Origin: Sphingobium baderi
Lineage (GTDB): Bacteria > Pseudomonadota > Alphaproteobacteria > Sphingomonadales > Sphingomonadaceae
Reading direction: 5' to 3'
Assembly (NCBI RefSeq): GCF_001456115.1
Contig: NZ_CP013264.1
Span: 2,994,501-3,058,500, forward strand
Length of the DNA stretch: 64,000 bases
The position numbers were made by a program, and so were the translations under genes. Every line of letters starts with the position of its first letter. Position 1 is the stretch's first letter. The notes below the pieces were generated by a model. That model was given only the letters and a program-made list of their open reading frames with translations, had not been told where the DNA came from and ran no database searches. Below are positions 6,280-15,295 of the stretch, one piece after another.

Positions 6280-8792
6280 CCAGCTATCAATCGGGCATGA
6301 CGCTGGCGCGGCTGCGCCGCAGCGTCGAGCGCGACAGCTATTCCGATTTCCTGCCGCTCGCCGCCTGGGTCGAGGAAGAACAGGCCTTCCTCACCATCGA
6401 CGATGGCTGGGGGTATAGCTGGGAACTGGTCCCCTCCCCCTACATGTTCGCGCATGTCCATGAGGCGCTGCTGGGGCTGCTCAACGTCAATTTTCCCGAA
6501 GGCACGATCCTCCAGCTTCAGAGTTTCGCCGACCCGCTGATCGACGATGCGCTGGATGCCTTCCTCGACCTCAAGACCCGGCCCGATCCGCTGATCCAGG
6601 CCTCGGCGCGGCGCACCTTCGACTATCTGCGCGCCGGCACCATGGGCCTGAAAGCCCTGCATGGCATTCCCATCCGCGATTTCCGCACCTTCCTGTCGGT
6701 CAAGACGCGCGCGCCGATGGACAGCGACCTCAAGCGCCAGATCGAGGAGCAGCTCGCCAAGCTCGGCATCCGCCCGATGGCGCCGAGCGAGATCATCTCG
6801 CTCTATCGCCGCATATTCAACGGCGTCCATGCGCCCGCGCCCGGCGTCTTCACCCAGACCGCCGATGTGCCGCTGCGCCGCCAGATCATCGATGCCGGGC
6901 CCGCGCTCCGCTTCGACGGACCGGAAGTGTATCTGGGCAACCAGGTGGCGCGCTGCCTGACGCCCAAGTCGCCGCCGCGCCGGATCACGGCTGAACGCGC
7001 CAATCGCCTGACCGGCGGCATGCGCGGGTCGGCCGAGGACAGCGACCAGATCGGCGGGCCGTTCCTCTATACGCTCAATGTCCTTTTCGATCACTCGGCC
7101 TTCGAAATCCACAAGCGCGCGCAGATTCTCTCGGCGCAGAAGGCGGCAGGCAGCTTCGCGGTCGAAGTCGGCAAGCAGATCGAAGAGATAGGCTGGATCC
7201 TGGACGAGGCCGGAAACACCCGGTTCGTCTCGGTGATCCCGACCATGTGGGTGTTCGGCCGCGACCGGCACCAGGCCCGCGAGATGGCGGCCCGCGCCAA
7301 GCGGCTGTGGGAGAGCGAGCCGCTGCCCTGGATGGTCCAGGAGGAAAGCTACCTCAATCCGATCCTGCTGGCGGCAAGCCTGCCCTTCGGCCTGTACCCC
7401 GAACGCCGCACGATCGGCATGCTCCAGCGCGATTTCCGCGTGCCGGTGCGCGCGGGCGTGCTGATGTCGCCGATCCAGACCGATTTCCGGGGCGGCGGGC
7501 GGCCGGCGCTGCTCTATACAGGGCGCAAGGGACAGCTCATCACGCTCGACCTCTTCGATCCGCGCATCAACAACTACAATTTTATCGTCTCAGCGGAATC
7601 GGGCGCGGGCAAGAGCTTCCTGCTCAATAACCTGTGCCAGCAATATTTCGCGCAAAACGCCCTCATCCGCATCGTCGATATCGGCGGCAGCTACAGGAAG
7701 CTCTGCACGCTCTGCTCGGGCCGTTACATCGATCTCGGCGAAGAGCACCTCGTCCTCAATCCCTTCGACCTGGGGCTGGCTCTCGACGGCGACGATCGCG
7801 AGTCCGCGATCTCGATGGCGGTGTCGATCGTCGCGGAGATGGCCAACGCCGGGACGCGCAAGCCCGTCACGACGTCCGAATGGAACCTGCTCAAGTCCGC
7901 CGTGCAATGGGCGATCGAGAGCGGCCGCGCGGAAGCGGGCATCGATGCGGTGCGCGAATGGCTCGGCTCCTATCCGGCCAACACCGTCTCCGATCTCGAC
8001 CGGGTCGACCACCTGGTGCCCACGGCGCGCGAATTGGCCTTCAACCTGCGTGATTTCGGGTCGGACGGCGCTTACGGCCACTATTTCAACGGGCCGTCCA
8101 CTTTCGACATCTCGAACGATGAATTCGTGGTGCTCGAACTCGAGCGCCTGAAGGCCATGCCCGACCTGTTCAACGTGGTCGTCATGGTGGTGATCAACGC
8201 GGTAACGCAGGAACTCTACCTGTCCGCCCGCGATCGCCCTCGCTTCGTGCTGTGCGACGAAGCCGCGCAGTTCATGACCCGCGAAGAGGGCCAGGACCTG
8301 TCCCGCCTCGCCGAAGCGATCAGCCAGGGCTATCGCCGCGCCCGCAAATATCGCGGCAGCTTCGGCATCATTCTCCAGAGCATGAACGATCTGCTGCTGT
8401 TCGGCGGCACGGGACAGGTGATCCTGGAAAATGCCGCGACGCGCTTCCTCCTGCAAGGATCGACCTATGACAAGGCGGTCGAAAACAAGATCCTCGACTA
8501 TTCGGGTTTCATCCTCGACCTCCTGAAATCGGTCCGCAACAACAAGCCGAATTATTCGGAAGTCTTCATCGACAGCCCGCTCGGCCTCGGCATCGCCCGG
8601 CTCGTCGTCGACCCGTTCAGCTATTGGATCAACACCTCCGCGCCCGAAGACGTGGCCGCGTTCGAGGCGCTGGTCCGCGCCGGACGCTCGCCCCTCGAGG
8701 CGGTGTGCGACCTCGCCGGGGTCGACCCCGCCGGGATAATCGGCACGTCCTTCGCTGACGTCGCGCCGCTGAAGCGGAGTGCGCTGTCATGA
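6276..8792 (+). CDS. traC: TraC, transfer ATPase (VirB4 family)
   Basis: 838 residues (F TraC is about 875). This cytoplasmic ATPase powers pilus assembly. Walker A is GAGKS at about residues 443-447 and Walker B is VLCDEAAQ with Asp661 and Glu662. The N-terminal half is the TraC-type domain (DFLPLAAWVEEEQAFLTIDD). The start is the ATG overlapping the traV stop (6276-6279); an upstream extension in this frame lacks any ribosome-binding site. It ends in an ATGA overlap with the next gene. Confidence 0.94.
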   Translation: MTSYQSGMTLARLRRSVERDSYSDFLPLAAWVEEEQAFLTIDDGWGYSWELVPSPYMFAHVHEALLGLLNVNFPEGTILQLQSFADPLIDDALDAFLDLKTRPDPLIQASARRTFDYLRAGTMGLKALHGIPIRDFRTFLSVKTRAPMDSDLKRQIEEQLAKLGIRPMAPSEIISLYRRIFNGVHAPAPGVFTQTADVPLRRQIIDAGPALRFDGPEVYLGNQVARCLTPKSPPRRITAERANRLTGGMRGSAEDSDQIGGPFLYTLNVLFDHSAFEIHKRAQILSAQKAAGSFAVEVGKQIEEIGWILDEAGNTRFVSVIPTMWVFGRDRHQAREMAARAKRLWESEPLPWMVQEESYLNPILLAASLPFGLYPERRTIGMLQRDFRVPVRAGVLMSPIQTDFRGGGRPALLYTGRKGQLITLDLFDPRINNYNFIVSAESGAGKSFLLNNLCQQYFAQNALIRIVDIGGSYRKLCTLCSGRYIDLGEEHLVLNPFDLGLALDGDDRESAISMAVSIVAEMANAGTRKPVTTSEWNLLKSAVQWAIESGRAEAGIDAVREWLGSYPANTVSDLDRVDHLVPTARELAFNLRDFGSDGAYGHYFNGPSTFDISNDEFVVLELERLKAMPDLFNVVVMVVINAVTQELYLSARDRPRFVLCDEAAQFMTREEGQDLSRLAEAISQGYRRARKYRGSFGIILQSMNDLLLFGGTGQVILENAATRFLLQGSTYDKAVENKILDYSGFILDLLKSVRNNKPNYSEVFIDSPLGLGIARLVVDPFSYWINTSAPEDVAAFEALVRAGRSPLEAVCDLAGVDPAGIIGTSFADVAPLKRSALS

Positions 8793-9115
8793 CGCGGCGC
8801 TCCCCCTCTCCGGACCAGTTGCCGCTCCGGCTCGTGGAGAGCCCGGATGAGGATATCGAGCGGATCATCGAGGCGCGCGTCGCCGCACGGGCGGAAGCCG
8901 ACGCATTGCGCTGGCGCTTCCGCCTGGTGGTCATCGAGTCCGTGATGATCGCATCGCTCGTGCTCGCGGCCGGGCTGGTGCTCGAACAGCCCGCCGGCAT
9001 CGTTCTTCGCGGCGCGGCAATCGTCGGGGGCGGCTGTTTCCTGACCGGGCTCATCCTCATCGGCCTGACCGGGGCCGCGGGCCGTCTGCTCGCAAAACTC
9101 AGGAGGAAAAGATGA
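8789..9115 (+). CDS. small membrane protein of the transfer operon (1 of 4)
   Basis: 108 residues, family not recognised. Residues 1-45 are charged (ESPDEDIERIIEARVAARAE), then two hydrophobic segments at about 47-68 and 73-95 end in a basic tail (LLAKLRRKR). This suggests a hairpin membrane protein with both ends in the cytoplasm. It overlaps traC (ATGA) and the next gene (ATGATG), so it is firmly in the operon. In F, trbI occupies the traC-traW interval; one of these four proteins could be its counterpart, but no sequence similarity to TrbI was recognised. Confidence 0.75.
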   Translation: MTRRSPSPDQLPLRLVESPDEDIERIIEARVAARAEADALRWRFRLVVIESVMIASLVLAAGLVLEQPAGIVLRGAAIVGGGCFLTGLILIGLTGAAGRLLAKLRRKR

Positions 9116-9522
9116 TGCTGGATATGCTCCCGCCCAGTGGCGGCAATGAGCGCCTGACCCTCGTCGTGCGCAGGCCCGACGAATCCCTTTACGACTATCT
9201 GGTCCGCTGCCAGTGGGAACTGGGCGACCGGGTCCGGTTCCTCGCGTCCGTTCGCGACGCGCAATGGACCATCCTTGGAATGGAACGCCAGCGCTGGCGG
9301 CGGCGCAGCCTGCTGCTGACCTTCACCGGGCCGGTCATCGCTGCCCTGGCCTCCGCTGGTCTTGGCTTGTGCGGGGCCGCGGACAGCGTGCCAGTGCCGC
9401 TTATGGCCGGGCTGATCGCCTGTGCCGGACTTGCCGGCGCCGCGCTGGCGATCGGCATCGCCCGCATCATCGACAGCATCCCGAATTGGCTGGTCGCGCG
9501 GAGGGCACGGAGATGGGCATGA
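9112..9522 (+). CDS. small membrane protein of the transfer operon (2 of 4)
   Basis: 136 residues, not recognised. A soluble N-terminal part of about 60 residues (LTLVVRRPDESLYDYLVRC) precedes two hydrophobic segments at about 67-88 and 93-115, and a basic C-terminus (VARRARRWA). AGGAGG lies just before the paired ATGATG start; 9112 and 9115 are equally possible. It overlaps the previous gene by 4 bases and the next by 4. Presumed inner-membrane helper of the mating apparatus from position only. Confidence 0.75.
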   Translation: MMLDMLPPSGGNERLTLVVRRPDESLYDYLVRCQWELGDRVRFLASVRDAQWTILGMERQRWRRRSLLLTFTGPVIAALASAGLGLCGAADSVPVPLMAGLIACAGLAGAALAIGIARIIDSIPNWLVARRARRWA

Positions 9523-10028
9523 ACGGCAGCTTCTCCGGCTCGCCCGACCCGTCGTCGATCCGCCCGCTGGTCGGCGACATGATCCGCTGGCTTGCCCGGC
9601 AGATCGACGGCGGGATCGACGAAATCCCTCCTCGTCCCGGAAAACGGCCGGAGGATCTTTTGATCCGTCCAGGGATGGCGCCGCACCTGCCGGGCGAAAC
9701 GCAGGAAGCCTACGTCGAACGCCTGCATCGCTCGAATGAAGCCGCGCTCCTGATCATGGCCCGCGCCGCGCTTGCCATGGAATATACGTCCGGTCGGGAC
9801 GAGAGGATCGCGGCTCTGCGCTTTCGGCAGATCATGGGCCTCGAAGCGATGGCGGCCTCGATCATCGTCGGCCTGTTCCTGCTCGTCCCGGAAATGCCCC
9901 TGTTCATGCGGGCGGCCATTCTTGTCCTGACGCCGATCGCGCTTGTGCTTGGAGGGCTGTGGTTCCTGTACCGCGCGTCGAGGATGGCAAATGCCCTCGC
10001 CCGACATGCCGAAAGGTGGGGCCGATGA
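9519..10028 (+). CDS. small membrane protein of the transfer operon (3 of 4)
   Basis: 169 residues, not recognised. The N-terminus MNGSFSGSPDPSSIRPLVG is nearly repeated in the next gene. A hydrophilic middle (about 20-110) is followed by two hydrophobic segments (MAASIIVGLFLLV and AAILVLTPIALVLGGLWFLY) and a basic tail. The ATG at 9519 is preferred to the one at 9513 because GGAG stands at 9509-9512 and because it gives the conserved start shared with the neighbour. It overlaps both neighbours by 4 bases. Confidence 0.72.
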   Translation: MNGSFSGSPDPSSIRPLVGDMIRWLARQIDGGIDEIPPRPGKRPEDLLIRPGMAPHLPGETQEAYVERLHRSNEAALLIMARAALAMEYTSGRDERIAALRFRQIMGLEAMAASIIVGLFLLVPEMPLFMRAAILVLTPIALVLGGLWFLYRASRMANALARHAERWGR

Positions 10029-10261
10029 ACGGCATCTTCTCCGGCGCGCCTTGTCCGTCATCCATTCGCCTGCTGGTCGGCACGCATCTGCTGTTGATAC
10101 TCCAGTCCTCGCTGGTGCTTTGGTCGGCTCCCGATCTCGGCGGCGGCCAGGCGTTGATCTGGCTCACCCTGTTCCTGGGCGTCACCGCGTTCATCTGCGC
10201 GGTCTGCGGCGAGAGCCGCACACCTGCCGTTCCCTGGAGGGAGCGCCGCCGTGGCCGATAG
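10025..10261 (+). CDS. small membrane protein of the transfer operon (4 of 4)
   Basis: 78 residues, not recognised. It begins MNGIFSGAPCPSSIRLLVG, matching the previous protein at 15 of the first 19 residues, and then diverges into two hydrophobic segments (LLLILQSSLVLW and ALIWLTLFLGVTAFICAVC) and a basic tail. GGTGGGG precedes the ATG, which overlaps the previous stop. The gene ends 11 bases inside traW. Similarity to its neighbour suggests partial duplication or a shared interaction motif. Confidence 0.68.
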   Translation: MNGIFSGAPCPSSIRLLVGTHLLLILQSSLVLWSAPDLGGGQALIWLTLFLGVTAFICAVCGESRTPAVPWRERRRGR

Positions 10262-10910
10262 ACGTGTTCCCCAGGGCTGGCATGTCGTCGCCATCCAGTC
10301 GGCGCTCATCACCGGGTGTCTGGCCGGCGCGCTGATCGTCGCGGGCGTGGCCCACGCCGAGACATCGACCATCGGGCGCACCTGGCCAGTCGCCGAGCTC
10401 GACGCGATGGCCGAGATCGAGGCGCGCGCCGCAAAGCAGCCGCCCAATATGGCGGAAAAGTTCGGACCACGTTCGGGCTGGAGCGCATTGAAGGGCGCGA
10501 TGCTCGGCGTCGCGCGCCAGACACAAGTTCGCAGCGTTGTGCCGTTCTACACGCTCGATCGGGAAATCCGGCTGCCGGACGGCAAGCTGCTCTATCCGGC
10601 CGGCTTCACCTTCAACCCGCTGACCTATGTGTCGCTGCCGCAGAAACTGGTGGTCGTGCATCCCCGCGATCTGGGCTGGGCGCTGAAGACCGCCGCGCTC
10701 ACCGACTGGATCATCCTGACGGGAGGCGGCGCCCCCAAGGACGATGCGCTATCGCTCGGCGAACGCCACGGCCGCGCGCTGTTCGTGCTCGAAGAGCGGG
10801 TGAAGGACCGCCTCGGTCTCACGGTCGCGCCGGTCATCGTCCGGCAGGTCGGCCAGCGCCTCGAGCTTCGCGAAATTCGTCTCGAACCCAAGGGCAGGCC
10901 AAACCCATGA
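10251..10910 (+). CDS. traW: TraW, pilus assembly protein
   Basis: 219 residues with a signal peptide of about 36 residues (ending GVAHA). The mature protein matches F TraW in motifs IGRTWPVAELDAMAEIEARA and PAGFTFNPLTYVSLP. TraW acts in the periplasm with TrbC and TraU in pilus extension. The start is a GTG preceded by GGAGGGAG at 10237-10244. It overlaps the upstream small gene by 11 bases and traU by 4. Confidence 0.88.
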   Translation: MADRRVPQGWHVVAIQSALITGCLAGALIVAGVAHAETSTIGRTWPVAELDAMAEIEARAAKQPPNMAEKFGPRSGWSALKGAMLGVARQTQVRSVVPFYTLDREIRLPDGKLLYPAGFTFNPLTYVSLPQKLVVVHPRDLGWALKTAALTDWIILTGGGAPKDDALSLGERHGRALFVLEERVKDRLGLTVAPVIVRQVGQRLELREIRLEPKGRPNP

Positions 10911-11923
10911 GCCGCATCGCATCCACCCTCCGCGCCACCGCAGCCGCCCTCGCATTGGCGCTGCTCGCGCCCGCCGCGCCTGCGCACGCTTCGAAATGCG
11001 AGGCGGGCACCGTCTTCAATCCGATCACGAAGGTCCGCTGGAACTGCATCTTCCCGATCACCATCGGCGGGGTTCGGGTCGGCTCCTACGACAAGCTCGA
11101 CAAGGAACTCGACGCGCAGTCGGCGTCCAAACCCCTGTGCGCGTGCCGCAAGGGCGCGACCTTCTGGTTCGGGGTCAAGGTCAGCTTCTGGTCGCCCAAC
11201 CGCATGGTCGACGTCGTGACCGAGCCGGGCTGCATGATGGCGCTCGGCGTCGATCTCATGCCGACGGGCGGCAAGCTGCAGGGCAGCCAGTCGTCGATCT
11301 CAGATGGCACCAACACCACCAAGCTGTTCGCCCAAGCACACTATTATATCTCGCCGGTCTGGAAGATGCTCGACATGTTCACCGACCTGCCCTGTATCGA
11401 GGATGACGGCTTCGACGTCGCGATGATCACCGAGGTCCTGCCCACCTGGCAGTCGGGAACGCTCGGCGCGATCATCCAGCCTGAAGGCATATTGTTCGGC
11501 AATCCCGCCGCCGGGCTTGCCTGCATGGCCGACAGTGCCGCGGCCGCCGCGGGCAAGACGATTGACCCTTTATTCTGGTGCATGGGGTCCTGGGGCGCGA
11601 CCTATCCGGTGGCCGGGGACATCCACATGGGCGACCGGGTCGAAGCCTGGGCCGGGCTCGCCGCACGCTCGACCTTCATAATGGGGCGTTTGGGCGCCCT
11701 CACGATCCACTCGGCGGACGGCTGCTCGTTCAAGCCGCAGCCGATCTGGACCAAGAGCCGCTACAAGATGCAGATCATGGAGCCCGTCAAGGGCGGGAAA
11801 TGCGTCAATATCGGCCGCCCCGGCGCGCTCTGGACTTCCGGCAAGCACGCGCCCGGAAAGGACAACGCCCAATTCATGTTGTTCGAAAAGGCGATTTGCT
11901 GCGCGGGGATTTCCACGCCGTGA
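10907..11923 (+). CDS. traU: TraU, mating-pair formation protein
   Basis: 338 residues (F TraU is about 330), signal peptide about 1-28. The mature protein is Cys-rich and opens with GTVFNPITKVRWNCIFPI, then PLCACRKG, and ends AICCAG, all typical of TraU. It is a periplasmic protein needed for DNA transfer and pilus function and depends on disulfide formation. The ATG overlaps the traW stop by 4 bases. Confidence 0.92.
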   Translation: MSRIASTLRATAAALALALLAPAAPAHASKCEAGTVFNPITKVRWNCIFPITIGGVRVGSYDKLDKELDAQSASKPLCACRKGATFWFGVKVSFWSPNRMVDVVTEPGCMMALGVDLMPTGGKLQGSQSSISDGTNTTKLFAQAHYYISPVWKMLDMFTDLPCIEDDGFDVAMITEVLPTWQSGTLGAIIQPEGILFGNPAAGLACMADSAAAAAGKTIDPLFWCMGSWGATYPVAGDIHMGDRVEAWAGLAARSTFIMGRLGALTIHSADGCSFKPQPIWTKSRYKMQIMEPVKGGKCVNIGRPGALWTSGKHAPGKDNAQFMLFEKAICCAGISTP

Positions 11924-12021
11924 GCCGATCGCTTCCCCCAAACCGTGCGCCACGCACGGGTAGCTGCCCCGCTCGTCACGGAACGCTCCCCACCGTGAGC
12001 GGGCGCGCGGAAGGAGCGGCG

Positions 12022-12249
12022 GTGTCCCTTTCCGCCGCCGCTCCCCCCTCGGTCAGCGCGGCCGAAAGCCCCCCGCCGGGGCCGGCAATACCCCCTCCCG
12101 CCGTGTCCCCGGTGGCGGCCGCGCTGACCATTTTTGAGGGACAGGCCGTCTTTAAGGTACTCTCGCCCGGTTCCGCCGCGTTCCGGGCGGGAGACGTGCT
12201 GCGCTTTGCCTATGGCTCGCGGACCACCCGCGCGAGGACGCCATGGTGA
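12022..12249 (+). CDS. small Pro-rich hypothetical between traU and traN
   Basis: 75 residues from a GTG at 12022 with AAGGAG at 12011-12016. The first 40 residues are Ala/Pro/Ser-rich. The last 35, with VFKVLSPGSAAFRAGDVLRF, resemble a PDZ-type turn and strand but are too short to assign. The frame is open back to a GTG overlapping the traU stop (11920), which is the alternative start. It overlaps traN by 7 bases. It may be real because it links two coupled genes, but no family is recognised. Confidence 0.4.
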   Translation: MSLSAAAPPSVSAAESPPPGPAIPPPAVSPVAAALTIFEGQAVFKVLSPGSAAFRAGDVLRFAYGSRTTRARTPW

Positions 12250-14180
12250 GGCGCGGCATATTCCTCCTCGCAGCCACCGCGCTGATGGCGTCTCCTGTTT
12301 CGGCGCAGACGGTCGAGGACCGCGCCCGCGCCGCCGCCGAAGTATCCCGCGCGAAGACCTCGGACAGCGATGCGATCCAGCAGAATTACCTGACGCCGGG
12401 TCTTGCCGGACAGCCGATCTCGACGGTCGACAACAGCCAGACGTTCAACCCCAACATCGCCTGCCAGAAGACCGCAACGCTGCTCGAGCTGATCGCGCAG
12501 CCGGCGGCGACCGGCGATATCGGCACGCTGCGGATATCGCGCGACAAGGATCTCGACGGCACGGTCGACCAGACATTGACCCTGCCGGTGCCGGTATCGG
12601 GCATTTGCGCCAATGGCGTGGTCTCCTGTCAGCCCGGCACCTGGAACCAGTGCAAGAGCTTCAAATGGGACGTCGCGTCTGGCGGCGATCTCAAGCTCGC
12701 GCAAGTCGAGCTGACCGATCTCGCCGGCTGCTACTGTGTCAACAATAGCTGCGGCAGCAATCTTGTCTGGGGCAATATGGCCTCGGTGCTGAAGGACCTG
12801 GGCGGCGGCGTGATCGGTGCGCTCACCACCGCCGATCCACGCGTCGGCGTCGCGCAGGCGGTGATCGACGGCCCGGCCATCCGCTATACCGGCGCGCAAA
12901 GCACGGCCTGCTCGCCCGACCCCGCGCTCCCGCAGACGGCCTATCGCGCCAGTCCCGCTACGATCCAGGGCGATGCCGCGAGCGTCGCCGCATCGAACAG
13001 CATTTTTCAGGCGCTGAAAGCATCGCCCGCCGGGGTCGGCAAGGCCGATCAGATCCGGTCCTGCACGATCACGCGGGAGATCAGTATCAAGCCCTGGCAG
13101 TTCGACGACATCGTCTCAGCGAGCGGCGGCATCACGTCGAGCTGGAGTTGCGGCGATGGCTGCCGCCGCTACCAGATCCGCGGCGCAGGCGCCTGCGGCA
13201 GCAATCCGCCGGTCTATTCCGCCATCTTCAGCACGCAAGCGCCGGAGCGGATCACCTCCGCGCGCATCGTCGAAATGGGCGCCGACGACTGGGTGCAGGC
13301 CCGCGTCAACGGCGTCGCGGTCGGCTATGCGGGCAAGCGCGTGTGGATGCACGACGGCATCCCGTCGGGCGATTGCCGGATCAGCGGCAGCGCCTGGTAC
13401 AACCATGCGCCGATCGACATCACCACCCAGTTGAAGGCCGGCGCCGCCACCGTGTCGGCGCGGGTGCGCGGCGGTGGCGGCGGCAACTGGGGCTATGTCG
13501 TCGTTGAAATCCAGGCCGACACCGCCTGCGATGTGAGCGAGCGCATCATCGATCTCTGTTCGGGCTATGCCGGCGACGCCAATTGCGCGCTCCATGACGA
13601 GAACGTCGATGGCGTGGACACGTTCCGCAGCGGCGTCGGAACCGGGCTCACGCCCTTGCCGCAGACGCGCCTGTTCGAGAGCGGCGCCTGTTCGCTCCGT
13701 CTCGCGCGGCCATGGTTCGAGCGGCAACGGCGCTACCGCTGCACCGTCGATACCGGATCGATGCCGGAACCGGATCTGGGCCGCGGCGCCTGGATCATCG
13801 ACCATTCGACCGAGACGATGCTGGCCGACCGCGTCAGGACAGCCGACGGCGGCTACTCCACCTCGTCGCGCTCGTTCGCGCTGCCCGATCGCGGTTCGGT
13901 TCCGGCCTGCGAGCCGGTCTGCAAGACCCGCGCGCCCGCGCGCAACACGGCGGCGGCGATCGACGGGGTGGTCGGCGCCAAACAGAATGCGCCTGTCGGG
14001 TGGGACACCTTCTACCATGCCTGCACGGCGGCAAGCGGCGGCGATGTCTGCCCTGTGGGTCCGGGCGAGGAGATCGTCTCGCCCTGCGGCTGCCTCGACG
14101 ATTTTCCCGAAGCGGTAGTGATGATGCAGACCGTCCGCCTCGGCGGGGCCGACATGGTCTGCACGGGAGAAGTGCGATGA
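12243..14180 (+). CDS. traN: TraN-like mating-pair stabilisation protein, N-terminal unit
   Basis: 645 residues with a signal peptide (about 1-21, ending PVSA) and 25 cysteines. It resembles the N-terminal and middle part of F-type TraN, the outer-membrane protein that contacts the recipient cell, with the CQKTATLLELIAQP, GCYCVNNSCGSN and SPCGCLDDFPEAV segments. The C-terminal Cys-rich part expected in TraN is encoded by the next gene with its own signal peptide. The two overlap by 4 bases (ATGA). Confidence 0.75.
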   Translation: MVRRGIFLLAATALMASPVSAQTVEDRARAAAEVSRAKTSDSDAIQQNYLTPGLAGQPISTVDNSQTFNPNIACQKTATLLELIAQPAATGDIGTLRISRDKDLDGTVDQTLTLPVPVSGICANGVVSCQPGTWNQCKSFKWDVASGGDLKLAQVELTDLAGCYCVNNSCGSNLVWGNMASVLKDLGGGVIGALTTADPRVGVAQAVIDGPAIRYTGAQSTACSPDPALPQTAYRASPATIQGDAASVAASNSIFQALKASPAGVGKADQIRSCTITREISIKPWQFDDIVSASGGITSSWSCGDGCRRYQIRGAGACGSNPPVYSAIFSTQAPERITSARIVEMGADDWVQARVNGVAVGYAGKRVWMHDGIPSGDCRISGSAWYNHAPIDITTQLKAGAATVSARVRGGGGGNWGYVVVEIQADTACDVSERIIDLCSGYAGDANCALHDENVDGVDTFRSGVGTGLTPLPQTRLFESGACSLRLARPWFERQRRYRCTVDTGSMPEPDLGRGAWIIDHSTETMLADRVRTADGGYSTSSRSFALPDRGSVPACEPVCKTRAPARNTAAAIDGVVGAKQNAPVGWDTFYHACTAASGGDVCPVGPGEEIVSPCGCLDDFPEAVVMMQTVRLGGADMVCTGEVR

Positions 14181-15295
14181 TCGGGCGCCGCCTTTCCTGG
14201 CCGAAGCGCGCGGCGTTGTTCGCGCTCGGCCTGTCCGGCTTCCTGCTCGCGGCGCACGTCACCCCGGCACAGGCGCAAACACTCCCAGTCTGCGCGGTCG
14301 ATCTCAACGGCAATGGCGATGCCGGTGATCCCGGCGAGGTCGCGAACTGCACCATCATGGCGGATGATGCCTGGCTCTGTCCGATGCAGCAGACGATGTG
14401 CGTAGCCGATGCCGAGGGCGCCTATAGCTGCCCGCTCGGCAGCCAGCACCCATGCCTGACGCCGGTCGGCGGCGGCACGCCGATGTGCTCGCCCAATGCC
14501 TGCACCGGCAGCGATGGTGCCGGAATTGAGGACGATCCCATCGTCGACGATCCCGGCGCGCCTGCTGATGGCGAAGTCGACGCCGAAGGGCATTGCCTCG
14601 GCAATATCGAGATATTCGCGGGACGCGCGGTGCGCTGCCGCCCGGCGGGCCTCAAGACCACCTTCTCCAATTGCTGCAAGGACAAGGGGAAAATCGTCAA
14701 GGACGGCATGGGCTCGTCCATTTCGTCGATCGGCACCAAGATCGCGGTGGCCAAGGGCGTGTTCACCGGCATGAAGGCCGCCTACGGCGCGTTCAAGGCG
14801 GGCGCGACCGCCGGCCAGGCCGCAAGCTCGGGCGCGAACGCGATCATCGCCGGGATCGATCCGACCTCGATAGCCATCAGTCTCGCGATCAACTTCATGA
14901 TGGATTTCCTCCTGTCCGGCTGTGACAGCCAGGACATGGAAGTGGGCATGCTCCGGGGCTCGGGCATGTGCCATGAGGTCGGCACCTACTGCTCTTCCAA
15001 GATCCTCGGCATCTGCGTGCAGAAGTCGAAGGGCCACTGCTGCTTCAACACCAAATTGGGCCGCATCATCCAGGAGCAGGGCCGCCCGCAGCTCAAGAGC
15101 TTCAATAGGCTTGGCTGGGGCACGCCGAAGAACCCCTACTGCCGCGGCTTCACCCCCGAAGAGTTCCAGGCGCTGGATTTCTCCAAAATGGACCTTTCCG
15201 AATATTATTCCGAGATCGAGGCCCGCGCCCAGGCCGACATCCAGATCGACATGAAGGACAAGATCGATGCGTATATGCGGGTTATCGGCCAGTAA
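14177..15295 (+). CDS. TraN-like mating-pair stabilisation protein, C-terminal unit
   Basis: 372 residues with a signal peptide (about 1-34, ending PAQA) and 19 cysteines. The segments TTFSNCCKDKGK, CSSKILGICVQKSKGHCCFN and QGRPQL are the conserved C-terminal part of F-type TraN. A Gly/Ala-rich hydrophobic stretch lies at about 195-255. Because it has its own signal peptide it is exported separately and probably rejoins the product of the gene before it. It overlaps trbC by 29 bases. Confidence 0.78.
   Translation: MIGRRLSWPKRAALFALGLSGFLLAAHVTPAQAQTLPVCAVDLNGNGDAGDPGEVANCTIMADDAWLCPMQQTMCVADAEGAYSCPLGSQHPCLTPVGGGTPMCSPNACTGSDGAGIEDDPIVDDPGAPADGEVDAEGHCLGNIEIFAGRAVRCRPAGLKTTFSNCCKDKGKIVKDGMGSSISSIGTKIAVAKGVFTGMKAAYGAFKAGATAGQAASSGANAIIAGIDPTSIAISLAINFMMDFLLSGCDSQDMEVGMLRGSGMCHEVGTYCSSKILGICVQKSKGHCCFNTKLGRIIQEQGRPQLKSFNRLGWGTPKNPYCRGFTPEEFQALDFSKMDLSEYYSEIEARAQADIQIDMKDKIDAYMRVIGQ

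Noticed and set aside
12243..15295. Split TraN as a sequencing frameshift
   Set aside because: The second reading frame begins with a complete signal peptide and an ATGA coupling overlap, so it is a genuine second gene.
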